Notes: a model not told the origin generated them from the letters alone. Positions 17,283-26,646 are shown, numbered from the stretch's first letter. The stretch: DNA of 64,000 bases from an uncultured Collinsella sp. (GCA_900548815.1 URLR01000002.1:1-64000); one strand, 5' to 3'. Program-made: numbers and translations.

Positions 17283-18848
17283 GCTGGTGTGGCGCCAGCG
17301 AGGGTCGGTGAGGGTTCTCGCCACGCCCAAGCCAACGGGCAAAAACGCCACGATGAGCACCGCGCGCACAAACCAGCCGAGCATATTGACCGTGTCGAAG
17401 GTGCACATGTAATACATCGAGCGATAGAGATACAAACCAGGCACCATAATGACAATCGATGGCACCGTGAGGGCGATGCGTGGGTAGGTGAGCTTGATTT
17501 CGGCTAAGCTCGCAAGCAGCCCCGATACCAGCGCGCCGGTAAACGCAGCCGCCTCGGGAGGCATGCCCGCACTCAGGCCCAAGAAGGGAAGCAGCGTCGG
17601 CGCATCGACGAGCGTAAGGCGCAAGGTATTTGACACGGCGCCGATGAGCCCTGCCGCCGCTGCCATCTTTACCGGACTGTTGAACATAACCGAGAAGCCA
17701 AATACGCCGATAAAGCTCATCAGCACGCGCAAGAGCGTAAGAGCCAGCGGTGAGAGACCAAGCGGGGCGAAGTCATCCGGCGCCAGTCCCACACACTCGG
17801 CAACCATCCAACCTACGAGGGTCGCCATCACAATAATCGATACAGCATACGAAAGACGCTCGATACCGCTTCGCATGTCGAGCTTAGCGATGTCGAGGCC
17901 CGCCGTAATGAGGGGAAAGCCGGGAATCACAAAGAGCATGGCGCCGATATAACCTTCTTGGTGCGACATTGCCCCTGGAATGACCTGGCTAAGGCCGAGC
18001 AATGCCAGCAGATACGAAACGCACGCGAGCGCAACGCCAGTCGTCAGCGCGCTAAACTGGCCAAGACCCTGCTTGAGAATATGGGAGCGAGCAAAGTTGC
18101 CGACACCAGCGCCTACAAATGCGCAGGCCATCTCGATAGGGCCGCCGCCGAGCAAAAAGACGAAGGCGCCGCAAGCACAGGCTGCCGCAAGGCCCTGTTG
18201 CCAGGGAGTGTAATCGGGCTTTGAGCTCTCAACGGTCTTGAGCATCTCGTGGTACTCGTGCACGGTAAACCGGCGCCCGTAAATCTCGATTTCCTTTAAG
18301 AAGCTCTCCATCATCCAAATGCGATGAGTATTGACTCCCGTTGTGGGTAGGCTGACGACCTCGTTAAAGCAGTGGCCATCTTCGATGCAGGTGCACTCAA
18401 ACGACAGAAGACTCAGGTCGACGTGAATCGTGACGCCGAGCACGGCGGCAACACGATTCATGGTATCGCGCACGCGCCAGGCACCTGTTCCGCTTGCCAG
18501 CATAAGCATGCCGGTGCGGCAGATGATGGATGACTTATCGGTGAGCGGCGCATCGACAGCAAGCTCATCGCCTGCCGTCACGATCTGGTGCCAGTCAGTT
18601 TTCATATGGAGCGCGCCGGCACGGACACCGTGGTGCGTGGGGGCTCTCGAAAGCAGCGAGTCAAGGCGCGTAGGCTGTGGGGGCTCTGTCGATTCATCCT
18701 CAACCTCATCAGCCTCTTCATCGACCAGATCAAAGGAATCAAGCGGCGCTGGCTCGCGACGATCGATCAGCTCTTCGTCCTCATCATCAAAGTAATTGAA
18801 CTGATCGAGCATGTCCTCTTCGATCGCGCGCTCGCTCGCATCGTCCAT
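17280..18848 (-). CDS. Threonine/serine exporter-like membrane protein (ThrE, fused halves)
   Basis: 522 residues from the ATG at 18848 (GGAAGGGAG upstream). An acidic, disordered N-terminal stretch of about 80 residues precedes the DUF1212 part (GMLMLASGTGAWRVRDTMNR) and about ten membrane helices, including the second ThrE half (DUF3815-like, from SPLALTLLRVLMSFIGVFGF). Known ThrE proteins export threonine and serine; the substrate here is inferred only. The stop codon is formed at the edge of a dispersed hairpin element. Confidence 0.83.
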   Translation of the reverse strand: MDDASERAIEEDMLDQFNYFDDEDEELIDRREPAPLDSFDLVDEEADEVEDESTEPPQPTRLDSLLSRAPTHHGVRAGALHMKTDWHQIVTAGDELAVDAPLTDKSSIICRTGMLMLASGTGAWRVRDTMNRVAAVLGVTIHVDLSLLSFECTCIEDGHCFNEVVSLPTTGVNTHRIWMMESFLKEIEIYGRRFTVHEYHEMLKTVESSKPDYTPWQQGLAAACACGAFVFLLGGGPIEMACAFVGAGVGNFARSHILKQGLGQFSALTTGVALACVSYLLALLGLSQVIPGAMSHQEGYIGAMLFVIPGFPLITAGLDIAKLDMRSGIERLSYAVSIIVMATLVGWMVAECVGLAPDDFAPLGLSPLALTLLRVLMSFIGVFGFSVMFNSPVKMAAAAGLIGAVSNTLRLTLVDAPTLLPFLGLSAGMPPEAAAFTGALVSGLLASLAEIKLTYPRIALTVPSIVIMVPGLYLYRSMYYMCTFDTVNMLGWFVRAVLIVAFLPVGLGVARTLTDPRWRHTS

Positions 18849-19044
18849 ATAGACGCTCCCTTCCTGCCGACTAACTCCCATCCTAGGCAGCGACGGCTAA
18901 AGGAAACATAAAAGAGACGGCTGTCATGCGAACCATGTGCGCAATAGCCGTTGGGTAGTCGTTTGAGAACGCCCCCAATGACTATTGACGGCCAAGGCAA
19001 CGCCGATGCCTTGGCAACGACAGCGAAAGCCCGCCAGAGTGAGC

Positions 19045-19103
19045 AAGGTGCCTTACAAGGACTGTCCCCAAGTGCCGGCACAAGAGGAACGTCCCTAAGT
19101 GCC
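19045..19103. repeat. Degenerate GTCCC-core repeat in the 18849-19283 spacer
   Basis: Two related half-units (AAGGACTGTCCCCAAGTGCC and GGAACGTCCCTAAGTGCC) lie in tandem. They resemble the GGGACAG-core hairpins seen elsewhere but lack clean arms. The surrounding 435-bp spacer otherwise holds the presumed promoter of the ThrE-like gene and the lysS terminator. Confidence 0.5.
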
Positions 19104-19170
19104 AACCATGGCAACGCCGCAGGTAGAGGACGGACAGCGAGCGACGTCCAGGGCGAACAAGTTGGCATGA

Positions 19171-19212
19171 AAAAGGCAAGGCATAGACCTTCTGGTCATG
19201 CCTTGCCTTTTG
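19171..19212 (-). terminator. lysS terminator
   Basis: Near-perfect stem AAAGGCAAGGCATGACC with its complement, small loop, followed on the minus strand by TTTTTCATG. Confidence 0.88.
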
Positions 19213-19283
19213 AATGACAAATTGTCGCCCTGGGCGGCGCGCAGCGTCGACTGGTCCGCCGTTCGGTAGAACGGCGGAACCAA

Positions 19284-21248
19284 TTAGTACATCTTTGCGC
19301 CGGCGGGGATGGAAGCGTCGAGTTGGATCAGGTTGAGGCGCTCCTCGCCCTCCTCCTCGTGGATGGCACTGATCAGCATACCGCAGCTGGGAATACCCAT
19401 CATCTTGCGCGGAGGCAGATTGGTGATGGCGAGCAAGGTCTTGCCGACCAGGTCCTCGGGCTCATAGTAGCCATGGATGCCGGAGAGGATGGTGCGGTCG
19501 GTGCCGGTGCCGTCGTCGAGCGTAAAGTTCAACAGCTTCTTGGACTTCTTGACGGCCTCGCAAGCCTTGACCTTCACGGCGCGGAAGTCGCTCTTGGAGA
19601 AGGTATCGAAGTCGACGAACTCCTCGAACAGCGGCTCGACGGCGATCTTGGAGTAATCAACCGTGGGCTTGAGCGGCTTGACGAAGGGGCTCGTGGCGTT
19701 GCCGGCCTCGGCAGCCTTAGCAGCAGCGGCACCGGACTGGAAACCCTTCTCGGGCTTCATGTGCGGGAACAGCAGGACGTCGCGGATGGAAGCCTGGTTG
19801 GTGAGCAGCATGACCACGCGGTCGATGCCGATGCCGATGCCGCCCGCGGGAGGCATACCGTACTCGAGGGCGCGCACGTAGTCCTCGTCGTACTCCATAG
19901 CCTCGTCGTCGCCGCCGGCCTTCTCGGCCATCTGGGCAGCAAAGCGCTCGGCCTGGTCGACCGGGTCATTGAGCTCGGAGAATGCGTTGGCGTACTCGTG
20001 GCCGGCGATGACCAGCTCAAAGCGGTGCGTCAGGCGCGGATCGTCCTCAAAACGCTTGGCAAGCGGGCTGACCTCGATGGGGTAATCGCATACGAAGGTC
20101 GGGTTGACGATGGTGTCCTCGCCCAGCTCATCGTAAATCTCGGCGATGATCTTGCCAGCAGTCCACTCGGGCTTAATCTCCAGGCCCTTCTCGCGTGCGG
20201 CGGCGGCAAGCTCCTCGACCGGCGTGTCGATGGTGACCTGCTTGCCGAGCACGTCCGAGACGATGTCGGTCATGGGACGGCTTGCCCACTCACCGGACAG
20301 ATCGATGGTCTGGCCCTGATACTCGATGACCTCGGGATTGCCGATAGCCTTGTTGGCAGCCTTGATGACGCCCTGGGCGAGTGCCTTCATGCCCTCGAGA
20401 TCGGAGAAGGCACGATAGGCCTCCATCGTGGTGAACTCGGGGTTGTGGGTGAGGTCCATACCCTCGTTGCGGAAGATGCGGCCGATCTCGAAGACGCGCT
20501 CAAAGCCACCGACGATGCAGCGCTTGAGGTGCAGCTCGGTAGCAATGCGCAGATAGCACTCCTGATCGAGCGCGTTGAAGTGCGTAATGAACGGCTTGGC
20601 CGTAGCGCCGCCCTGAATGGTCTGCAGGATGGGGGTCTCGACCTCCATGTAGCCGTCAGATTCCATGAAGCGGCGGAAGGTGGAGAGAATCTGCGAGCGC
20701 TTGCGGAAGGTCTCGCGAACATCGTCGTTGGCAATCAGGTCAACATAGCGTTGACGATAACGGGTCTCCTTATCGGAAAGACCGTGGAACTTCTCGGGCA
20801 ACGGACGAACGGCCTTGGAGAGCAGGGTCGCGCTCTTGGGGGCGACGGAGAGCTGGCCGCGCTTGGTGCGCACGACCACGCCGGTCACGCCCAGGATGTC
20901 ACCAAGGTCGAGAGCCTTGAGCGTATTCCAAGCTGCCTCGTCCATGTCGTTGATGCGGCAGAACAGCTGAATCTCGGCGGTAGCGTCGCGCACGACGATA
21001 AACATGATCTTGCCCTGGCCACGCTTGGCGACCACGCGGCCGCCGATCTTCACGACGTCCTCAGTATCCTCGCCATCGGCAAGATCGGCATATTTGGCCT
21101 CAATGTCGACGACATAGTCCTCGATCTCGGAGTGCTCGGGATAGGGGTTCTGGCCCGCCTCGAACAGGGCGGCGCGCTTTGCCAGACGCGTGGCGCGCTC
21201 GTCGTTGAGCGTCGAGGCCTGATCGGCGACGTTCTGGTTCTCTGCCAT
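19284..21248 (-). CDS. lysS: Lysine--tRNA ligase with C-terminal tRNA-binding domain
   Basis: 654 residues, about 150 more than usual LysRS. Residues 60-165 are the OB-fold anticodon domain, then the class II core with motif 2 (FEIGRIFRNEG) and motif 3 (PPAGGIGIGIDRVVML). After an Ala-rich linker, residues 545-654 form a Trbp111/MetRS-C-type tRNA-binding domain (DFRAVKVKACEAVKKSKKLL ... GKTLLAITNLPPRKMMGIPS). That domain normally belongs to MetRS or stands alone. It should raise tRNA affinity. The gene follows greA behind a hairpin terminator and has its own GAGGAG site. Confidence 0.95.
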   Translation of the reverse strand: MAENQNVADQASTLNDERATRLAKRAALFEAGQNPYPEHSEIEDYVVDIEAKYADLADGEDTEDVVKIGGRVVAKRGQGKIMFIVVRDATAEIQLFCRINDMDEAAWNTLKALDLGDILGVTGVVVRTKRGQLSVAPKSATLLSKAVRPLPEKFHGLSDKETRYRQRYVDLIANDDVRETFRKRSQILSTFRRFMESDGYMEVETPILQTIQGGATAKPFITHFNALDQECYLRIATELHLKRCIVGGFERVFEIGRIFRNEGMDLTHNPEFTTMEAYRAFSDLEGMKALAQGVIKAANKAIGNPEVIEYQGQTIDLSGEWASRPMTDIVSDVLGKQVTIDTPVEELAAAAREKGLEIKPEWTAGKIIAEIYDELGEDTIVNPTFVCDYPIEVSPLAKRFEDDPRLTHRFELVIAGHEYANAFSELNDPVDQAERFAAQMAEKAGGDDEAMEYDEDYVRALEYGMPPAGGIGIGIDRVVMLLTNQASIRDVLLFPHMKPEKGFQSGAAAAKAAEAGNATSPFVKPLKPTVDYSKIAVEPLFEEFVDFDTFSKSDFRAVKVKACEAVKKSKKLLNFTLDDGTGTDRTILSGIHGYYEPEDLVGKTLLAITNLPPRKMMGIPSCGMLISAIHEEEGEERLNLIQLDASIPAGAKMY

Positions 21249-21270
21249 AAGTTAGCTCCTCAAACTAAAA

Positions 21271-21299
21271 CGCTCCCCAGGATTCGGTCCCAGGGAGCG
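21271..21299 (-). terminator. greA terminator
   Basis: Arms CGCTCCC/GGGAGCG with partial inner pairing, followed on the minus strand by GTTTTAGTTT. It sits between greA and lysS, so lysS may be partly read through. Confidence 0.7.
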
Positions 21300-21327
21300 A
21301 AAACATACCTTTACGCGGGACCGTGGT

Positions 21328-21798
21328 CTAGCGTGCGATCTTGGCGATGGTGTAGACGCGGGTCTTGCCAGAAGGCGTAACGACCTCAACGGAGTCGCCC
21401 TCGCCGTGACCGATGATGGCGTGACCGACCGGAGACTCGTTAGAGATCTTGTGCTCGAGCGAGTTGGTCTCGGTGGTACCGACGAGCGTGACTTCCATGA
21501 CCTCACCGTTGGGATCGATCAGAGAAACGGTGGAACCGATGGAGACGGTCAGATCGCCCGTGGTGGCAGCAACCTGAGCGTTGGCGAGGATGGCCTGAAT
21601 CTCGGCAATGCGAGCAGCATTCTGGGCCTGCTTGTCCTTGGCGGCATCGTACTCGGAGTTCTCCGAAAGGTCGCCGAACGCGCGGGCTTCCTTGATGTCC
21701 TCGACGATCTCCTTGGCGTAATCGCCCTCACGCCAAGCGAGCTCCTCGACGAGCTTCTGGCGGCCCTCAGCGGTCAGTACGATCTGGCTTGCGTCCAT
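21328..21798 (-). CDS. greA: Transcription elongation factor GreA
   Basis: 156 residues, normal length. The N-terminal coiled coil has the tip acidic residues in FGDLSENSEYDAAKD, and the C-terminal FKBP-like domain includes ISNESPVGHAIIGHGEGDSV. It stimulates transcript cleavage by backtracked RNA polymerase. GGGGAGA precedes the ATG. Confidence 0.96.
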   Translation of the reverse strand: MDASQIVLTAEGRQKLVEELAWREGDYAKEIVEDIKEARAFGDLSENSEYDAAKDKQAQNAARIAEIQAILANAQVAATTGDLTVSIGSTVSLIDPNGEVMEVTLVGTTETNSLEHKISNESPVGHAIIGHGEGDSVEVVTPSGKTRVYTIAKIAR

Positions 21799-21851
21799 AC
21801 GGATATCTCCCCAACTATGATGTAACGATCAACTGTCAACAAAACGAAAAA

Positions 21852-21879
21852 GACCGGCTAGCCTGCGGGCAAGCCGGTC
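21852..21879 (-). terminator. tatA terminator
   Basis: Stem GACCGGCTTG with complement, followed by TTTTTCGTTTTG on the minus strand. Confidence 0.85.
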
Positions 21880-21904
21880 AGGTGCTCACCCCAAAGGGAT
21901 GGGA

Positions 21905-22180
21905 CTACTCTGCGTCCGCGTCGCTGTCCTCTGCCTGCTTTTTCTTGGCAGCAGCGAGCTTGGCCTCGAGCTCTGCGATCTCCTTGTCCTCCTTGGACTC
22001 CTCGACCACAACGTCCTCGGCCTGCTTGGTTTCGCCCTTATCGTCGCCCTCCATACCCTCGCGGATATTCTTGACGGTAGAGCCGAGAGACTTGCCGAGC
22101 TTCGGCAGGTTCTTAGGCCCGAAGATGATCAAGACAACGACGAGAATAATGATGAGCTCAGGAGCCCTCAGTCCAAACAT
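21905..22180 (-). CDS. tatA: Sec-independent translocase subunit TatA
   Basis: 91 residues. One N-terminal membrane helix ([20 protein letters not shown]), the hinge [14 protein letters not shown], an amphipathic helix, and an acidic-lysine tail. Start chosen at 22180 because of GGAGG 5 nt upstream; the longer frame to 22363 runs through a tRNA. TatA forms the pore for folded-protein export; no tatC lies in this window. Confidence 0.92.
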   Translation of the reverse strand: MFGLRAPELIIILVVVLIIFGPKNLPKLGKSLGSTVKNIREGMEGDDKGETKQAEDVVVEESKEDKEIAELEAKLAAAKKKQAEDSDADAE

Positions 22181-22253
22181 GTAGACCTCCACAATACAGC
22201 GAGACAAGCTCGAATGAGTATACCGCGGGTGCCGCGGTATCACAACAATAGCT

Positions 22254-22281
22254 AAAAAAAGGGACCGCAAGAAGCGGTCCC
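22254..22281 (-). terminator. tRNA-Pro terminator
   Basis: GGGACCGC/GCGGTCCC stem with 5-nt loop, then seven T on the minus strand. Confidence 0.9.
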
Positions 22282-22292
22282 TTCTCATGCTC

Positions 22293-22369
22293 TGGTCGGG
22301 TTGACTGGATTTGAACCAGCGACCCCTGCGTCCCGAACGCAGTGCTCTACCAAACTGAGCCACAACCCG
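22293..22369 (-). tRNA. tRNA-Pro (anticodon CGG)
   Basis: Acceptor CGGGTTG/CAACCCG, anticodon stem CTGCG/CGCAG closing TTCGGGA, T-loop TTCAAAT, encoded CCA at 22293-22295. Confidence 0.95.
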
Positions 22370-22418
22370 TTAGCTCGACTATAGTAACAAAGATTTTCGC
22401 CGCGTGCTAGAGAAATTT

Positions 22419-23315
22419 TTATTTCTTTGGCGCGTCGATTTGAACCGTGTTGGGAATAAGCTCAGTCGCGCAGGCCCACCAGCCATTTTGCTGGGCAGCT
22501 CCCGCAAGATGGGCTGCTGCAGCAACGGTATCGCAAATGGCAAACGAGCAAGCACCCGAACCACACACGTCCACGGCAACGGTTCCCTCCTGTGCGCGCA
22601 GCCAGTCGAGAACTGCCTGGATCCGCGGCTCCATCTGCGCGGATATGACGCCCAGATTGTTATGAACGAGCGCATATGCCGCCTCGGCATCGCCGGCGCG
22701 TAAGACAGAAGCAATCGCATCGGGTTTTTCCGCGGGCACCGGACTCTCATCAAATCGTCGATACGCTTCAACCGTTGAAACGCTCGTCTCGTGCGGTTTG
22801 ACCAATACGACAGGTGTCGCCAGAAGCACAGGATACTCAGTGGCCAGCACATCTCCCCCGCCGACGTAGAATGCGGGACTCGTGTGCAAAAAGAACGGCA
22901 CGTCGGCGCCGATACCGCGAGCGATGTCATCGAGCGCGGGGTCGGCGCGGTCGATACCCCACAGCTCGGCCAAGGCAACGATGACCGCAGCGGCATCCGT
23001 CGAGGGGCCTCCCAGGCCGGCGCACAGCGGGATACGCTTTTCGATCGTCACGCACACGTTGGCATCGCGACCGTAACGCTCGGCCATAGCGATTGCCGCC
23101 CGATAGGCCGTATTTTTTTGCATGGGAAAATCGGATGCCGGAACCGTCTGGACGGTCAACGCCTGCGCCGGCGTGACCGTCACGGTATCGGCTAGACCGA
23201 CGGCTGCCATCAGGGAATCGACCCTGTGATAGCCGCGGGCATCGCGCTCGGTATGAACCCCCAGATAGAGGTTAATCTTTGCCGGCGCGGTAAGGATGAG
23301 GGACCGATCGGTCAC
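22419..23315 (-). CDS. ispE: 4-diphosphocytidyl-2-C-methyl-D-erythritol kinase
   Basis: 298 residues of the GHMP kinase family. The start APAKINLYLGV and the ATP loop LCAGLGGPSTDAAAVIVAL are clear. It phosphorylates CDP-ME, between the IspD and IspF steps of the MEP route. It starts 2 nt after the veg-like gene stop, so the two are one operon. Confidence 0.94.
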   Translation of the reverse strand: MTDRSLILTAPAKINLYLGVHTERDARGYHRVDSLMAAVGLADTVTVTPAQALTVQTVPASDFPMQKNTAYRAAIAMAERYGRDANVCVTIEKRIPLCAGLGGPSTDAAAVIVALAELWGIDRADPALDDIARGIGADVPFFLHTSPAFYVGGGDVLATEYPVLLATPVVLVKPHETSVSTVEAYRRFDESPVPAEKPDAIASVLRAGDAEAAYALVHNNLGVISAQMEPRIQAVLDWLRAQEGTVAVDVCGSGACSFAICDTVAAAAHLAGAAQQNGWWACATELIPNTVQIDAPKK

Positions 23316-23317
23316 CG

Positions 23318-23614
23318 TTAGTGCTCCTCGAGCTGGTTGCCGAGCGGGGTAAAGATATGTTCGCCGCTCTCGGGGTCGAACAGTTCGACCTGGCCGGTAA
23401 GGACATCGATGTACTGGTAGGACTGACGCGATTTGCGGCCGCGACGCTCGTCAACCTCAACGATAAAGACAGCGGGGTGGACGCTCTTGATGGTGCCCAT
23501 GCGCTCGATGACGCGGGTACGGCCCATGTTGGCCTTAACCTTGACGCGATCGCCCACCATATCGGTCAGCTTCTCGTGGATGTCGTCGACGTGATTGACT
23601 TCCATCTCTTCCAT
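23318..23614 (-). CDS. Veg-like protein (DUF1021)
   Basis: 98 residues from the ATG at 23614, which has GGAGG 8 nt upstream; frames from 23638 or 23605 are alternatives. It has the core of the Veg family: VGDRVKVKANMGRTRVIERM and YQYIDVLTGQVELFDPE. B. subtilis Veg affects biofilm gene control. Its position before ispE is shared with many Gram-positive genomes. The exact molecular role is unknown. Confidence 0.85.
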   Translation of the reverse strand: MEEMEVNHVDDIHEKLTDMVGDRVKVKANMGRTRVIERMGTIKSVHPAVFIVEVDERRGRKSRQSYQYIDVLTGQVELFDPESGEHIFTPLGNQLEEH

Positions 23615-23711
23615 GAATAGGGCCTCCAGAGGGTGCAATTCAAAAAGGGGATAATACCCCTAAGATAGACAAAACTCTAATACTATAGCACCCTGCTGCA
23701 GCCATACGCAA

Positions 23712-23744
23712 GCAGCTAAAAAAGCTCCGTCCCAAATTGACTAC
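23712..23744 (-). repeat. Dispersed repeat GTAGTCAATTTGGGACGG, copy 1
   Basis: 33 nt that match 56892-56924 at 31 positions. It begins directly after the dtd TAA stop on the minus strand and carries a GGGACG core and a short AGCT-T5-AGCT end. Confidence 0.85.
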
Positions 23745-24191
23745 TTACAGATTGTCTGTGTCCAGAACGATGGTGAACGGACCGTCGTTGACCAGGTCGA
23801 CCTTCATATCGGCGCCAAAGATACCGTGCGCCACATGCTCAACGTCCTGAGCGACGAGTGTCAAAAAGTACTCGTAAAGTTCGTTAGCGACATCGGGCGC
23901 GCCGGCGTCCGTAAACGACGGACGGCGGCCGTGGCGGCAGTCGGCAAACAGCGTGAACTGCGACACCACGAGCACCTCGCCGTCGACATCCGCCAGCGCC
24001 AAGTTGGTCTTGCCGTTCTCGTCCTCGTTGATACGCAGCCCGCGGAGCTTGCCCCACAGCTTGTCGGCTTCGGCGCGTGTGTCGCCGTGGCCCACGCCCA
24101 GCAGCACCAGGTAGCCGCGTCCAATACGGCCCACGCACTCGCCGTCGACTGTCACGCTGGCGTTGAGCACGCGCTGCACCACCGCACGCAC
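23745..24191 (-). CDS. dtd: D-aminoacyl-tRNA deacylase
   Basis: 148 residues, normal length. SQFTLFADCRHGRRPSFT and the Gly-cisPro-type NDGPFT motif are present. It hydrolyses D-amino acids from mischarged tRNA. It begins at a GTG (24189-24191) with GAGGAG that overlaps the end of rdgB, so the genes are translationally coupled. Confidence 0.95.
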   Translation of the reverse strand: MRAVVQRVLNASVTVDGECVGRIGRGYLVLLGVGHGDTRAEADKLWGKLRGLRINEDENGKTNLALADVDGEVLVVSQFTLFADCRHGRRPSFTDAGAPDVANELYEYFLTLVAQDVEHVAHGIFGADMKVDLVNDGPFTIVLDTDNL

Positions 24192-24194
24192 GGT

Positions 24195-24836
24195 CTACTC
24201 CTCGCCCGTCAGCTTGGCGGACAGATGCTCGAGCGCATGGAAACGATGGCTGATGGCGTTCTTCTCGTCCGCCGTGAGCTCGGCCATGGTCTTGCCCGGC
24301 GTATCGACCGGCAGGAACAGCGGGTCGTAGCCAAAACCGTGTTCGCCGCGGCCCTCGTGCGCGACAACGCCTTCGCAGGCGCCCTCGCCATAGGTGACCA
24401 GGCCGTCCGTATCGATAAGCGCGACGACGCTCATAAAGCGCGCGGTACGGTCCTCGTCTGCCACGCCTTCCAGGTTAACGAGAAGCTTGGCGTTGTTGGC
24501 GGCATCGTCGCCATGCACGCCCGCATAGCGCGCACTATACACGCCCGGCTCGCCGTCCAACGCATCGACGACCAAGCCGGAGTCGTCGGCGATGGCCATA
24601 AGGCCCGTCTCCTCGACCGCAGCCTGCGCCTTGATGATGGCGTTCTCCAAAAACGTCGTGCCGTTTTCCTCGGGGTCCTCAAAATCGCCCAGCTGGCCGA
24701 GCGCCACAAAGCGCACCTCGGGCATGACCTTGCCCAAAATGGCCTCGATCTCGGTGAGCTTATGGGCGTTGCCGGTTGCCACGACGATGGTCGCCGCCGG
24801 GTCGAGGGTGTCGATGTCAATCTTCTCAAGTGCCAT
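24195..24836 (-). CDS. rdgB: XTP/dITP diphosphatase
   Basis: 213 residues of the HAM1 family: VATGNAHKLTEI at the N-terminus, IADDSGLVVDAL, EHGFGYDPLFLP and a final ISHRFHAL. It removes inosine and xanthosine triphosphates from the nucleotide pool. The ATG has AAAGGAG in front. It follows rph, as in many bacteria, with a dispersed hairpin between them. Confidence 0.95.
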   Translation of the reverse strand: MALEKIDIDTLDPAATIVVATGNAHKLTEIEAILGKVMPEVRFVALGQLGDFEDPEENGTTFLENAIIKAQAAVEETGLMAIADDSGLVVDALDGEPGVYSARYAGVHGDDAANNAKLLVNLEGVADEDRTARFMSVVALIDTDGLVTYGEGACEGVVAHEGRGEHGFGYDPLFLPVDTPGKTMAELTADEKNAISHRFHALEHLSAKLTGEE

Positions 24837-24932
24837 AGCTGGTCTCCTTTGTCTCTATAGCAATGCCGAGTTGTGGACGACGAGGACTTCGGCCTCTCTC
24901 CCGTCTCAATCAACGGCAGTCTTATACTTCGT

Positions 24933-24985
24933 CGTTTTCCCAGATAAAACCTGCCAAAATAAACCTGTCCCTTTTTGGCAGGTTA
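24933..24985 (-). repeat. Dispersed hairpin, CCTGCC family, copy 1
   Basis: Arms AACCTGCCAAAA (24949-24960) and TTTTGGCAGGTT (24973-24984) around a GGGACAGG core, followed by a conserved TTATCTGGG..AAACG tail. It overlaps the rph TAA stop. Copies occur at 50583 and 55455. Confidence 0.9.
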
Positions 24986-25708
24986 GGCGAGGGCTTGGCG
25001 CTGAAGCTCGATGAGCTCGGCGATACCCTTATCGCCCAGGTCGAGCAGGGCGTTGAGACGCTTGCGGTCGAAGGGCGCCTGCTCGCCGGTACCCTGGAGT
25101 TCGATCATCTCACCAGAATCGGTGGCGACGAGGTTCATGTCGACCTCGGCGTGGCTGTCCTCGGAATAATCCAAGTCGAGCAGGGTGTTGCCGTCGACGA
25201 CGCCCATGGAAATGGCGGCAACCTGGCCCGTGAGCGGGATGCGCTCGAGTTTGCCCGCCTCGACCCACATGGCAAGGGCGTCGTGCAGCGCCACCCAGGC
25301 GCCGGTAATGCTCGCCGTACGCGTGCCGCCATCGGCCTAGATCACATCGCAGTCGACGGTAACGGTGTACTCGCCGAGCGCCTTCATATTGACGACGGTA
25401 CGCAGGCTGCGGCCGATAAGCCGCTCGATCTCCATGGAGCGGCCCTTGCGGTTGGCATGCTCGCGCTTGCAGCGTTTACCGGTCGAGGCCGGTAGCATCG
25501 CATATTCCGCCGTTACCCAGCCGGCCTTGGCGCCCTTGCGCCAACCAGGCACACCCTCCTCGATGGTGGCGGCGCACAGTACGCGCGTGTCGCCGAACTC
25601 AGCCAGGCACGAGCCGTGGGCGTGCTTCATGACGCCGCGGGTGAGCTTAACGGGGCGCAGCTCGTTGACGGCGCGGCCGTTGGCGCGGTTGACCTGCATG
25701 TATTCCAT
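24983..25708 (-). pseudogene. rph: RNase PH interrupted by an in-frame amber codon
   Basis: The full frame would be 241 residues: [20 protein letters not shown], the [16 protein letters not shown] region, [15 protein letters not shown], then [24 protein letters not shown]. The stop is TAG at 25337-25339, in the place where the family normally has CAG or CAA (Gln) in [16 protein letters not shown]. Frame is kept on both sides, so one C-to-T change explains it. The 3' part has no restart with a good ribosome-binding site. RNase PH trims tRNA 3' ends. It could be a real inactivation (as in E. coli K-12, by another lesion), a strain variant, or a sequencing error. Confidence 0.88.
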
Positions 25709-25761
25709 GGAACTATCCTTTCGGCAAAAGATGTAGCGAAGCCTCCGGCGACATTGCGAGC

Positions 25762-26646
25762 CTAACCGAGTTCGTCGATATCGACATGCTCGATGCTTTT
25801 AAGCGGCTGGCCAAAGATAAAGCTACCCGCCACCGCAAACTCGGCAATGTTGTCAGACGTGGTGGCAAAGCGATGCTGTGGCTCGGCGGTATCGCCCGCT
25901 AGCTGCTCACGGCGCGTGAGGATATCGGTCAGCTCGCGGGTGGTCTCCTCGGCAGAGCTCACCACGCGCACCCCGGGTCCTAGCGCATGGCGGATGGGAC
26001 CCACCAGCAGCGGGAAGTGCGTACAGCCGAGTACCACGGTATCGATGCCACGATCGTGCAGCGGCTCGACTGTGGCGCCGACCAGCGCGCGAACGGCTGG
26101 CGTATCAAAAATATCCTCGTTCTCGAGCCACTGCTCCTGCAGATGCGCGCCCGAGGCGAGCTCGTGCTCGACGACCTCGACAAAGCTCGAAGCCGGGCAG
26201 CCATACACATCGACACCAGCATCCAAATCCTGGATGGCGCGCGTGTAGGCGCCCGAGCGAATGGTGAGGTTGGTGGCGAGCACGCCCACGCGACGCGTAC
26301 GCGTGCTGTTGATGGCGGCGCGTGCGCCCGGGGCGATCACGCCGATCACGGGAACGTCAAGCACTTGCTGAGCCAAACGCAAGGCCGCGGCGGTCGCCGT
26401 GTTGCAGGCGATGACCATGATCTTAACGTCGTGCCTCGATAGCCAGCGGCCCGCCTGCAGCGCAAACGAGCGAACCTCGTCCTCGGTGCGGGTGCCATAA
26501 GGGCAGCGCTTAGTGTCACCGAAATAGTAGACGGACTCGTGCGGAAGTGCCGTTGCGATCGCTCGCGCGACCGTCAAGCCGCCCAAGCCCGAGTCGAACA
26601 CGCCGATCGGACGCGTGTCCCCGGCCATATTATCGATATCGGACAT
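25762..26646 (-). CDS. murI: Glutamate racemase
   Basis: About 294 residues. The family start [14 protein letters not shown], catalytic cysteines in [11 protein letters not shown] and [13 protein letters not shown], and [12 protein letters not shown] are all present. It supplies D-glutamate for peptidoglycan. Start set at the ATG at 26646 (GGTGAGG just upstream, short spacing); a GTG at 26682 would add 12 residues. It lies in a wall-related run with the murE-type gene. Confidence 0.95.
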   Translation of the reverse strand: MSDIDNMAGDTRPIGVFDSGLGGLTVARAIATALPHESVYYFGDTKRCPYGTRTEDEVRSFALQAGRWLSRHDVKIMVIACNTATAAALRLAQQVLDVPVIGVIAPGARAAINSTRTRRVGVLATNLTIRSGAYTRAIQDLDAGVDVYGCPASSFVEVVEHELASGAHLQEQWLENEDIFDTPAVRALVGATVEPLHDRGIDTVVLGCTHFPLLVGPIRHALGPGVRVVSSAEETTRELTDILTRREQLAGDTAEPQHRFATTSDNIAEFAVAGSFIFGQPLKSIEHVDIDELG

